Notes: generated from the sequence alone by a model not told the origin. A DNA stretch of 7,329 nt from JACQCE01 sp041484905 (GCA_041484905.1 JBGPIL010000108.1:1-7329); one strand, 5' to 3'; positions 1 through 6,350 are shown, counted from the stretch's first letter. Numbers and translations are program-made.

Positions 1-404
1 ACAAGGTCGGCCGGCGCCTTGGCCGCGATCTCGTGTTGCCCCGTTTCCAGCCGAATTAGCGCGCCCATCCGTTCGATCGGGTCACGCAATATCCGATAGG
101 CCCGATTGAGTCGCGCTGACGCCTCGAGGCTAAGCGCCTGTTCCCGTTCCGATTTCGTCTGAAAAAAATCGGGATGGACCAACCGGCTCCGCTCGTGAAA
201 CCGCTCGGCCAAGAGCTGCGCGTCAAGCTGGAGATGGCGGGGAAGGTCTAAACAGGCAAAATCATCGATGGCATTCGGCAGCGGCTGAATGGCCCCGCAG
301 GCCGGACAGAGCCATTGTTCCCCCGCCGTTCCGCCGCACCGCCAGCAGGTTTGCCGACCGGCCCCGGGCGAAACACCCGGTGAGGACTGGGAAGAATCCG
401 CCAC
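1..404 (-). CDS. hscB: HscB/HSC20-type J-domain co-chaperone, with N-terminal four-cysteine zinc-finger-like domain (partial, cut by window edge)
   Basis: HscB brings the IscU scaffold to the HscA Hsp70 chaperone and stimulates its ATPase so that the Fe-S cluster is released. The visible 134 residues hold a CWRC...CPAC pair (Cys20, 23, 33, 36), then a J domain with the invariant HPD triad at residues 77-79 in LVHPDFF, and a helix containing LNRAYRILRDP typical of HscB. The C-terminal IscU-binding helices lie beyond the window edge. The four-cysteine front end resembles human HSC20 and is absent from E. coli HscB. The GTG at 404-402 is the only plausible start: the frame has no ATG between the upstream iscA region and Met113, and no Shine-Dalgarno is visible. 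The gene follows iscA by 29 bases, so translation may depend on reinitiation. Identification is firm; the start is less so. Confidence 0.9.
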   Translation of the reverse strand, partial: MADSSQSSPGVSPGAGRQTCWRCGGTAGEQWLCPACGAIQPLPNAIDDFACLDLPRHLQLDAQLLAERFHERSRLVHPDFFQTKSEREQALSLEASARLNRAYRILRDPIERMGALIRLETGQHEIAAKAPADL

Positions 405-433
405 TGATGGACGACACTGAATGGTCGAATCGG

Positions 434-775
434 TCAGGCTGAAAAGGATTCCCCGCAGCCGCAGCTCATCTTCGCGGTGGGGTTGTTGAACTTGAAACCG
501 CCGCCGGTCAGACTATCGACAAAATCCAGCGAGGTGCCCTGCAGATAGAGCGCGCTCTTCGGATCGATCAACACCTTCACACCGTCAAACTCGGCGACCT
601 CATCATGGGGGCCCTGCTTGGGCTCAAACCCCAACTCGTAGCTCAGCCCCGAACAGCCTCCGCCCCGCACGCTCATGCGCAGAAACGAGCCTTCAGGCTG
701 CGCGGTCAGCAGGATTTTGACCTTTTTAATTGCCGCTTCAGTCAGTGAAATCGGACTGGTATGCACATCCGCCAT
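434..775 (-). CDS. iscA: A-type Fe-S cluster carrier protein IscA (HesB/IscA/SufA/ErpA family)
   Basis: The protein of 113 residues accepts or carries Fe-S clusters and passes them to target proteins in the cytoplasm. The three family cysteines are present: Cys41 in RGGGCSGLSY and Cys105/Cys107 in the C-terminal CGCGESF. The conserved SLDFVDSLTGGGFKFNNP stretch before them is also typical, and the length matches the family. I chose the ATG at 775 because GGAAGGAG lies seven bases upstream. A GTG at 817 in the same frame would add 14 unconserved residues and has no comparable ribosome site. It lies 51 bases after iscU and 29 before hscB, all in the same direction. Sequence alone does not separate IscA from SufA or ErpA; the position behind iscU supports IscA. 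Confidence 0.93.
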   Translation of the reverse strand: MADVHTSPISLTEAAIKKVKILLTAQPEGSFLRMSVRGGGCSGLSYELGFEPKQGPHDEVAEFDGVKVLIDPKSALYLQGTSLDFVDSLTGGGFKFNNPTAKMSCGCGESFSA

Positions 776-782
776 CTTCGCG

Positions 783-790
783 CTCCTTCC
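783..790 (-). promoter_or_regulatory. Ribosome binding site of iscA
   Basis: GGAAGGAG on the minus strand, seven bases before the ATG at 775. It fixes the start at 775 rather than the upstream in-frame GTG at 817. Confidence 0.8.
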
Positions 791-826
791 CTCTCTCGTC
801 CCGTTCGCCCAGGTCACTAATGATGT

Positions 827-1249
827 TCAGTGCTTCCGCTCCGCGACAGCCGGTTCCGGCTCGGCGACTTGCTCACCCCGCTTTTTGCGGTAATCCTCCA
901 GCGCCGCCTTGATCGCATCCTCAGCCAGGACCGAACAATGAATCTTGACGGGCGGCAGATGCAGTTCGTTCACGATGTCCGTGTTTTTGATCTGCATCGC
1001 CTCGTTGACGGTCCGGCCCTTCAGCCATTCTGTCGCCAGACTCGAGCTGGCGATCGCGCTGCCGCAACCGAAGGTCTTGAACTTGGCGTCAACAATGACA
1101 TCCTTGTCGACCCTGATCTGCAGCTTCATGACGTCGCCGCACTCCGGCGCGCCGACGATGCCGGTACCCACGCCGGGGTCGTTCTTGTCCAGACTCCCCA
1201 CGTTCCTGGGATTATTGTAATGCTCAATCACCTTTTCACTGTAGGCCAT
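827..1249 (-). CDS. iscU: Fe-S cluster assembly scaffold protein IscU
   Basis: IscU is the scaffold on which sulfur from IscS and iron are built into a [2Fe-2S] cluster, later released by HscA/HscB. The 140 residues show the three cluster-ligand cysteines: Cys37 in APECGD, Cys62 in FGCGSAIASS and Cys105 in KIHCSVLAEDAI. Asp39, which tunes cluster lability in the family, is present. The LPPVK motif recognised by HscA is intact at 98-102, which fits the hscB gene two positions downstream. The core resembles E. coli IscU closely; residues from about 124 onward form an additional charged tail rich in Glu, Ala and Pro. It starts 18 bases after the iscS stop behind a perfect AGGAGGT. Confidence 0.97.
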   Translation of the reverse strand: MAYSEKVIEHYNNPRNVGSLDKNDPGVGTGIVGAPECGDVMKLQIRVDKDVIVDAKFKTFGCGSAIASSSLATEWLKGRTVNEAMQIKNTDIVNELHLPPVKIHCSVLAEDAIKAALEDYRKKRGEQVAEPEPAVAERKH

Positions 1250-1256
1250 TGCGACA

Positions 1257-1263
1257 ACCTCCT
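1257..1263 (-). promoter_or_regulatory. Ribosome binding site of iscU
   Basis: AGGAGGT on the minus strand, seven bases before the ATG at 1249 and within the 18-base gap after iscS. It is the strongest Shine-Dalgarno in the window, which suits a scaffold needed in quantity. Confidence 0.85.
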
Positions 1264-1267
1264 CCGG

Positions 1268-2485
1268 TCAATGTTCGCCCTTCCATGCAACTTTACTCAG
1301 GTCGACACCTTCCTTCGCCATCTCATAGAGCGGCGACATCTCCCGCAGCTTGGTCACGATCTCGACCGAGCGCTGGATCACGTACTCGACCTCTTCTTCC
1401 GTATTAAAGCGCCCCAGCCCGTACCGGATCGAGGAATGCGCCAGATCGCTGCCGACGCCCAGCGCCTTGAGCACGTAGGAGGGCTCCAGCGACGCCGAAG
1501 TGCAGGCCGATCCGGATGACAGGGCGATGTCCTTCAACCCCATCAGCAACGATTCCCCCTCAACGTAGGCGAAGCTGATATTCACATTGTTCGGCAACCG
1601 CTGGGTCGGGTGGCCGTTCAAATACACTTCGTCCAATTGCTTCATGATGCCGTCCTGCAGCCGGTTGCGCAAGGCGGTCAGCCGTTTGGATTCTTCGGGC
1701 ATCATCTGCCGGCAGATTTCGGCGGCCTTGCCAAAACCCACGACCAGCGGAACCGGCAGCGTCCCGGAGCGCATGCCCCGCTCGTGGCCGCCGCCGTCAA
1801 TCATGGGCGCAAGCCGCACACGGGGATTCTTGCGCCTGACATAGAGCGCCCCGACACCCTTCGGCCCGTACATCTTGTGCGCCGAGAACGACATGAGATC
1901 GATGCCCATGGCCTGCACGTCGACCGGGATTTTACCGACGGCCTGCGTGGCGTCGCTGTGGAACAGGACGCCGTGTTCTTTCGCAATCCTGCCGATCTCT
2001 GCCACGGGATTGATCGTGCCAATTTCGTTGTTGGCCAAGATGACCGAGATCAGGATCGTTTTGGGGGTGATCGCCTTTCTGATCACCTCCGGATCGACAA
2101 GACCATCGGCCTGCACCGGAACATAGGTGACGGAAAAGCCCAGTTTCTCCAACCGCTTCGCCGTGTCCAGAATGGCACGGTGCTCGGTCACCGTGGTAAT
2201 CATATGGTCGCCCTTTTCCCGGTACATGTCGGCGACGCCGCGCAACGCCAAGTTATCCGACTCGGTCGCGCCGCTGGTAAACACAATCTCCTTTGCATCG
2301 GCATTGATCAGCCCGGCGATCTGCTGGCGGGCGGCGTCAACGGCCGCTTCCGCCTCCCAGCCGAACGCGTGGTTCCGGCTGGCGGCGTTCCCAAACTTCT
2401 CCGTAAAATAGGGGAGCATCGCCTCCAGCACGGTCGGATCGACCGGCGTGGTGGAATGGTTGTCCATGTAGATCGGCAGTTTCAT
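1268..2485 (-). CDS. iscS: Cysteine desulfurase IscS (class V aminotransferase fold, NifS/IscS group I)
   Basis: A PLP enzyme that converts L-cysteine to L-alanine and holds the sulfur as a persulfide for transfer to IscU and to other sulfur acceptors, such as those in tRNA thiolation. The 405 residues match E. coli IscS almost exactly in length. Visible landmarks are YMDNHSTTPVDP at the N-terminus, the TSGATESDN PLP-phosphate loop (70-78), His102 that stacks on PLP, SDATQAVGK (177-185), the Schiff-base lysine Lys204 in SFSAHKMYGPKG, and the catalytic Cys328 in SSGSACTSASLEPSYVL. The long active-site loop and the C-terminal SPLYEMAKEGVDLSKV segment place it with housekeeping IscS rather than SufS. 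The ATG overlaps the iscR stop as ATGA, with AAGGAG seven bases upstream, so translation is probably coupled to the regulator. Confidence 0.97.
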   Translation of the reverse strand: MKLPIYMDNHSTTPVDPTVLEAMLPYFTEKFGNAASRNHAFGWEAEAAVDAARQQIAGLINADAKEIVFTSGATESDNLALRGVADMYREKGDHMITTVTEHRAILDTAKRLEKLGFSVTYVPVQADGLVDPEVIRKAITPKTILISVILANNEIGTINPVAEIGRIAKEHGVLFHSDATQAVGKIPVDVQAMGIDLMSFSAHKMYGPKGVGALYVRRKNPRVRLAPMIDGGGHERGMRSGTLPVPLVVGFGKAAEICRQMMPEESKRLTALRNRLQDGIMKQLDEVYLNGHPTQRLPNNVNISFAYVEGESLLMGLKDIALSSGSACTSASLEPSYVLKALGVGSDLAHSSIRYGLGRFNTEEEVEYVIQRSVEIVTKLREMSPLYEMAKEGVDLSKVAWKGEH

Positions 2486-2919
2486 CCTCGCACTCCTTCT
2501 TCTTTCGCCATCGGCGCGTAAATTTCATCCAATGTCATTCGGCTCAACAGCGCGGCGATGTCGGCCTGCACCTGTCCCAGCGGCCGCCTGATCGTACAGT
2601 GCGACAGTTGGTCGCAGGTGCTCTCGCCGTGTTCCCGATAACAGGCTGCAATGGCCAAGGGCCCCTCAATCGCCTCAATGACCTCCCCCACCGTGATCCG
2701 GGAGAGTTCCTTTGCCAAGCTGTAGCCTCCGTGTGAGCCGTTATGACTCCGGATCAACCCGTGCTTGGCCAATCGCTGAAGAATCTTTGCCAATAATTCT
2801 ACCGGGATATGGCACTGGTCCGCAATCACCTTGGTGGTCGCCAGCCGCTTCCCTTCGTGCTCAGCCAAACAGCCGATCGCCATGAGGCCGTAGTCTGTCT
2901 TTTTTGAGAATTTTAGCAT
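2482..2919 (-). CDS. iscR: Rrf2-family Fe-S regulator, IscR-like, with atypical cysteine spacing
   Basis: First gene of the isc operon and probably its autoregulator. Of 145 residues, about 1-80 form the Rrf2 winged helix-turn-helix: FSKKTDYGLMAIGCLA, then the recognition region IPVELLAKILQRLAKHGLI, and the wing with GSHGGYSLAK. The cluster region has Cys93, Cys102 and Cys108, a C-x8-C-x5-C pattern; E. coli IscR has C-x5-C-x5-C plus a histidine three residues after the last cysteine, where this protein has Arg111. The cysteine pattern and the IRRPLGQV stretch look closer to regulators annotated for SUF systems, yet the operon is plainly isc. I chose the ATG at 2919 because family members begin M-[LRK]-x-[FLT]-S-K; a TTG at 2940 would add seven residues. 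No clear ribosome site precedes either. The stop overlaps iscS by four bases. Confidence 0.88.
   Translation of the reverse strand: MLKFSKKTDYGLMAIGCLAEHEGKRLATTKVIADQCHIPVELLAKILQRLAKHGLIRSHNGSHGGYSLAKELSRITVGEVIEAIEGPLAIAACYREHGESTCDQLSHCTIRRPLGQVQADIAALLSRMTLDEIYAPMAKEEGVRG
2493..2498 (-). promoter_or_regulatory. Ribosome binding site of iscS
   Basis: AAGGAG on the minus strand, seven bases before the ATG at 2485 and inside the 3' end of iscR. It supports that start and gives iscS its own initiation signal in addition to coupling. Confidence 0.75.
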
Positions 2920-2959
2920 CAGAATATCATGTCTAATCAATTGGTTCTAATACAAAATC

Positions 2960-2984
2960 ATATCCGACTATTTTTGTCGTACTT
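2960..2984 (-). promoter_or_regulatory. Inverted repeat resembling an IscR type 1 operator
   Basis: On the minus strand, CGAC and GTCG arms (2979-2976 and 2968-2965) flank seven A/T bases (AAAAATA). Set against the E. coli IscR type 1 consensus (as I recall it, ATASYYGACTRWWWYAGTCRRSTAT), the GAC-N7-GTC core and spacing match, and the downstream half AGTCGGATAT differs at one base only; the upstream half is weaker. The site starts one base after the -10 box and covers the expected transcription start, a position suited to repression. The match is by eye, and binding is inferred. Confidence 0.65.
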
Positions 2985-2985
2985 A

Positions 2986-3015
2986 ACTATACCATCCCAT
3001 TCTTGCGATTGTCAA
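2986..3015 (-). promoter_or_regulatory. Sigma70-type promoter of the isc operon
   Basis: On the minus strand, a perfect -35 TTGACA (3015-3010), an 18-base spacer, and a -10 TATAGT (2991-2986). Transcription would begin near 2979, leaving a leader of about 60 A/T-rich bases before iscR. It is the only strong promoter-like signal I see between the HD-GYP gene and iscR. Confidence 0.8.
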
Positions 3016-3058
3016 CCGGAAATCGGCACAAGAGCGAGGGGAACACACGCGAGAAAAC

Positions 3059-4495
3059 TCAGACAAAATAACGGCTGACATCCACTCCGTAAGCAGTGGG
3101 ATCGATCGTCTTCACGATGCTACTTCGATACTGGCCCGTCTTTTCATCCTGTTCATCCAGATCGATCAGGTCACCGTCCACGGCATTGCCATTCGCATCG
3201 GCGATGATCTTGACCGTAGGGCGATCGGCCCTGTCGATATTCCCGCTGACTTTGACGACCACCCCCAGCTCGTTCGTATCCAGCATCACCACTGTGCCGA
3301 TCGGGAAAATGCCGATGCTGTTCACAAACACTTTCAACAACAAAGGATCGAACGCCCGGCCACTTTTGGCCAGCATGAACTTGAGCGCCTTTTCCGGCGA
3401 ATACGGCACGCGGTTGTAGACCCGCGAAGAGGTCAGCGCATCGTAACAATCAGCGATGCCGATCACGCGCCCGAACAGCGTCATATCCCACGACCGGGGC
3501 AGCTTCGGATACCCGGACAGATCATAATTTAAGTGGTGTTCGAACGAACCGAAACTGATCCGGATGGCCGACTCGGTCGGCCCCTTGAGCTTGAGAATCG
3601 TCTTCACCCCAAGAATCGGATGACGCCGGACGATTTTCCAGTCCTCCTCGGTGAAATCGGTCGGTTTGTTGAGCAGATCATGGGAGATGGACGCTTTGCC
3701 CAGATCGTGAAAAAGAGCCGCCATACCCAGATCGCTCAGATGGTTGCGATCATAGCCCAATCGCTGCGCCAGCACCATCGACAGAATACAGACGTTGACC
3801 GTGTGGTTGTGCGTGTATTCGTCATGGCAGCGCAGCGTGGTCAACCCGACCAGCGCGGCCTCATCCTGCAACAACTGGTCGACCATCGACTGCACCACCC
3901 TCCTGGCCCGATAGAGGTGCAGCGTCTGCCCCACCTTGACGTTGTCCATGACCTCGGTGACCGCCGCAAACGCCTTGGCATAGGCCCGCTTGGCCATTTC
4001 TTTGCGGTCCTTGGTCGCCTCCTCAAGCGATTCGCGCTCCTCGTCCTTGTGATACTCCTCGACCCCGATGTTCAGAACGCCGGCGCGCTTGAGTTGCTGC
4101 TCAAACTCGGCGAACACCCATTCGCCTTTGGTGGTCTGCGTGGCAAACAGATGAATGAACTTCACCAGTTCGTCCGCCTTGAGCGACTCCTGAAAGATGA
4201 TCGTTCCCACCTGATGGTTTTTGAGTTCCTCCATCATGTGGGTGAAATTGGCATAGGTGTCGATGTCCATCTTTAACTTCATTTCACCGATGAACAGCGC
4301 ATCCCGTTCCACCCGTAATGAGAGGTCGCCGAGTTGCCGCTGCAGCGTGTACAAGGTCCGCTGAAACTGTTCGAACGGTTGCTCGAACGCCACGTTCCTG
4401 ACGTCATGAATCTGCGCGGTCCGGAGCAGGATCGAAAACTGGTTGACCAGCCCCTTGCCCAATTGCCACAGTTCCTGATCGATTCCAATGCTCAT
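3059..4495 (-). CDS. HD-GYP domain phosphohydrolase (probable cyclic-di-GMP phosphodiesterase) with an N-terminal domain shared with its neighbour
   Basis: Of 478 residues, about 22-120 form an N-terminal alpha/beta region with DLSLRVERDALFIGEMKL that resembles the same region of the upstream HEAT protein. Residues 140-200 are charged and helical. The HD-GYP catalytic domain covers about 215-400: His231 in YTHNHTVNV, HDLGK at 263-267, His292 in RRHPILG, His320/His321, GYP at 328-330 and the IADCYDALTS segment near 347-355. The tail (400-478) is beta-rich and starts IGTVVML, as often follows HD-GYP domains. Family members hydrolyse cyclic-di-GMP using bound metals. Here the usual HHE..DG.GYP motif reads HHLNYDLSGYP, so activity is likely but not certain. 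There is no receiver domain, signal peptide or membrane segment. I took the ATG at 4495, which overlaps the upstream stop as ATGA; the frame stays open to 4681, but that stretch lies antiphase in the neighbour and looks non-coding. Confidence 0.88.
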   Translation of the reverse strand: MSIGIDQELWQLGKGLVNQFSILLRTAQIHDVRNVAFEQPFEQFQRTLYTLQRQLGDLSLRVERDALFIGEMKLKMDIDTYANFTHMMEELKNHQVGTIIFQESLKADELVKFIHLFATQTTKGEWVFAEFEQQLKRAGVLNIGVEEYHKDEERESLEEATKDRKEMAKRAYAKAFAAVTEVMDNVKVGQTLHLYRARRVVQSMVDQLLQDEAALVGLTTLRCHDEYTHNHTVNVCILSMVLAQRLGYDRNHLSDLGMAALFHDLGKASISHDLLNKPTDFTEEDWKIVRRHPILGVKTILKLKGPTESAIRISFGSFEHHLNYDLSGYPKLPRSWDMTLFGRVIGIADCYDALTSSRVYNRVPYSPEKALKFMLAKSGRAFDPLLLKVFVNSIGIFPIGTVVMLDTNELGVVVKVSGNIDRADRPTVKIIADANGNAVDGDLIDLDEQDEKTGQYRSSIVKTIDPTAYGVDVSRYFV

Positions 4496-6204
4496 AAGCG
4501 CGCCTGCCGGATCATCAGTTCGCGGGCCGTGCCGCGCAGCGCCGCCGAACAGGCCTCCTGAAGGCCTTTGCTGGCATGGCGACTGCCCTCCTCCAGAAGG
4601 GCCGTCGCCTCCGCGGTCCCCATCTGTTTGAGGGCGTAGGCCGCGCACCAACACAATTGCTCCTGCCCGGTCCGCCGCCACCAGGAACTCCCCTTCAGAT
4701 ACTGTTTCAGGACCAAGAGCGCTTCGGGACGGCCCGAGGAACCCAGCGCCACGAAAATTTCGAGCTTTTCTGAAACATCCTTCGCGGCGAAATGACGCTC
4801 CTCGATCACGGCGATGAGCGGCTCGATCCCGCGCGGGGTTTTCCTCCTAGCCAGCGCCCGCATGGCCATCATCCGAACCGAGCTTTCCTGATCATGCAGA
4901 CACTCGAGCAGCACGTCGACGACCTTCTCCGAATCCATGCCGTCCAGTGTTTTGATGACTTCTTTGCGAACGCGCTGTTCGGAATGGCGAACCAGCGGCG
5001 ACAGATAACTGATGACTTCCGGGCCCCCGATCCGCCCCATCACATAAATCAAATTGCGCACCACGAACCATCGATCGTCCTGCAAACGGCTCGCCAGCAA
5101 TTCAATGTCATCGCGGCCGAGTGTCACCATGGCATCGCAGATGACTTTACGGGTTTTCATCACGATCACCGTTCCCAACAGATCGGTGAGCGGCACGAGC
5201 GCCTGCGGAGTCATGGCCTGGATGAACTCCGTCAAGGCGGTCGCGTCCGTGGTTTTCTCCCGATTCAGCATGACGGTCAGCACTCCAAGACGTTCCGGCG
5301 TGCCGAGTTGCACCAAAAACTGGTGGAGCCTGTTCCGGAACGCGTCCGCCTGCTGCGGCGGGTGATCATAGAGCCGCCGGACCGTGCTCGCGCACGAGGC
5401 GGCACGAGGCAGATCACCCCGTTCGATGAACAGATCGACCAGTTTTTCCATAATCCCAAGAATTTCTCCGAAGGAGACCTCATCCAGCTCGATCTCCAGC
5501 ATCACCGTAAGAATGTCGAGTAATTGCGCGACAGCATCCCGCTGCTGCTCCTTCGTGATTTGCTGTTTCAATTGCTGAATCTCTTCCTCGGTCAACTTAA
5601 AAATGACCATCGGATATTCGAGCCGCTTGGGGCCGGCACGTGCGGAAGGTGGCACGCTGGCGACTTCCTGCCGGACCATTGCCTCCAGGTCCACATCCTT
5701 CAGTTCCGCCCGATCGGGAAGAAAGTCGGCTTGTTCGGGCAGGTCATCCACCACCACCGTGGTGATGTGCGGCAGGTCCCGCTTCCACAGCAGACTGACA
5801 ATATCGTCATCCAGGGTGTGCGGGTCCTGATCGTTCCCCACCACGTCCAAAAATTCGATCAACTCCGCCTGTTCCAGCCCCTCGTTGAAGGTGAGCTCGG
5901 TGATCCCGTCGACATAACAACGAAACGCCAGGTTTTCCTGCCGTCCTTCCTGCTCGTAGACGACCTCCCCATCGACGACAAAGGCCTGCTGGCGCACTTT
6001 CAACCGCAACGCGCCGTAGGCGCGCAGGAAGAGTTCAAATCGCTCAAACAGATCGGCAAAAAACTTCTGGCGGACCGGATTGTTGGGCAGATAGAGGCGG
6101 ACCGTTTTCGCGGTTTTGACGAATTGCAGCAACAGCGCGCGGGCCGCCTTGAGCTTCTGCTGGTCAACGTCGCTTTTGGACTCTTCGGGTAGGAGCGCTT
6201 CCAT
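4492..6204 (-). CDS. HEAT-repeat protein with N-terminal domain related to that of the adjacent HD-GYP protein
   Basis: A 570-residue soluble protein without signal peptide or membrane segments. The N-terminal 28-122 region (TAKTVRLYLP, LRLKVRQQAFVVDGEVVY, LTFNEGLEQAELIEFLDVV) can be aligned by eye with residues 22-118 of the HD-GYP protein. Residues 123-200 are an acidic linker, and 205-300 are helical. From about 335 to 560 the chain consists of HEAT-type helical pairs, clearest in DDRWFVVRNLIYVMGRIG, QRVRKEVIKTLDGM, and SSVRMMAMRALARRK. HEAT repeats act as protein-binding scaffolds; no catalytic motif is visible. The ATG at 6204 is the only start after the in-frame TGA upstream, although no Shine-Dalgarno is visible. 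The stop overlaps the HD-GYP start, so the two products are probably made together. The biological role is unknown to me; a signalling partner of the HD-GYP protein is an inference. Confidence 0.85.
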   Translation of the reverse strand: MEALLPEESKSDVDQQKLKAARALLLQFVKTAKTVRLYLPNNPVRQKFFADLFERFELFLRAYGALRLKVRQQAFVVDGEVVYEQEGRQENLAFRCYVDGITELTFNEGLEQAELIEFLDVVGNDQDPHTLDDDIVSLLWKRDLPHITTVVVDDLPEQADFLPDRAELKDVDLEAMVRQEVASVPPSARAGPKRLEYPMVIFKLTEEEIQQLKQQITKEQQRDAVAQLLDILTVMLEIELDEVSFGEILGIMEKLVDLFIERGDLPRAASCASTVRRLYDHPPQQADAFRNRLHQFLVQLGTPERLGVLTVMLNREKTTDATALTEFIQAMTPQALVPLTDLLGTVIVMKTRKVICDAMVTLGRDDIELLASRLQDDRWFVVRNLIYVMGRIGGPEVISYLSPLVRHSEQRVRKEVIKTLDGMDSEKVVDVLLECLHDQESSVRMMAMRALARRKTPRGIEPLIAVIEERHFAAKDVSEKLEIFVALGSSGRPEALLVLKQYLKGSSWWRRTGQEQLCWCAAYALKQMGTAEATALLEEGSRHASKGLQEACSAALRGTARELMIRQARL

Positions 6205-6254
6205 AAAAACAGCAAAAAAACTGTGGCAAACATGGCTGCTCGATGCGTAAACTC

Positions 6255-6283
6255 AGTATAGTCGCCCATGAACATATTGTCAA
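6255..6283 (-). promoter_or_regulatory. Sigma70-type promoter of the HEAT/HD-GYP pair
   Basis: On the minus strand, a perfect -35 TTGACA (6283-6278), the ideal 17-base spacer, and a -10 TATACT (6260-6255). Transcription would start near 6248, giving a leader of about 44 bases with a T7 run but no visible ribosome site before the ATG at 6204. Confidence 0.8.
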
Positions 6284-6350
6284 AGTTTCCAGGTAGATGG
6301 GCCGGCCGCTTCAACGGTTTGACCACGAACCCGACGGACGGTCTTCTCCG

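Noticed and set aside
776..817. Longer iscA starting at a GTG at 817
   Set aside because: It adds 14 unconserved residues without a ribosome site, while the ATG at 775 has GGAAGGAG at ideal spacing.
830..1519. Open frame of 229 codons on the plus strand
   Set aside because: It lies antisense over iscU and the end of iscS, whose products match known families throughout; a GC-rich shadow frame.
1610..2521. Open frame of 303 codons on the plus strand
   Set aside because: It is antisense to iscS, has no recognisable domain, and its His/Arg/Asp-rich composition is typical of shadow frames.
3533..4276. Open frame of 247 codons on the plus strand
   Set aside because: It is antisense to the HD-GYP gene, and no protein family is recognisable.
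4496..4681. N-terminal extension of the HD-GYP protein
   Set aside because: The stretch lies in another frame of the HEAT gene, is Gly/Arg/Pro-rich and low in complexity, and the ATGA overlap gives a natural start at 4495.
4792..5523. Open frame of 243 codons on the plus strand
   Set aside because: Antisense to the HEAT gene, with no family resemblance.
6209..6224. Small hairpin (ACAG/CTGT around an A7/T7 run) as a terminator or thermosensor before the HEAT gene
   Set aside because: The stem is only four base pairs with an eight-base loop, too weak to support a call.
6318..6347. Plus-strand promoter TTGACC with a weak -10 (TCTTCT) for the chorismate enzyme
   Set aside because: The -10 match is poor, and other weak combinations are equally good, so no plus-strand promoter can be supported.
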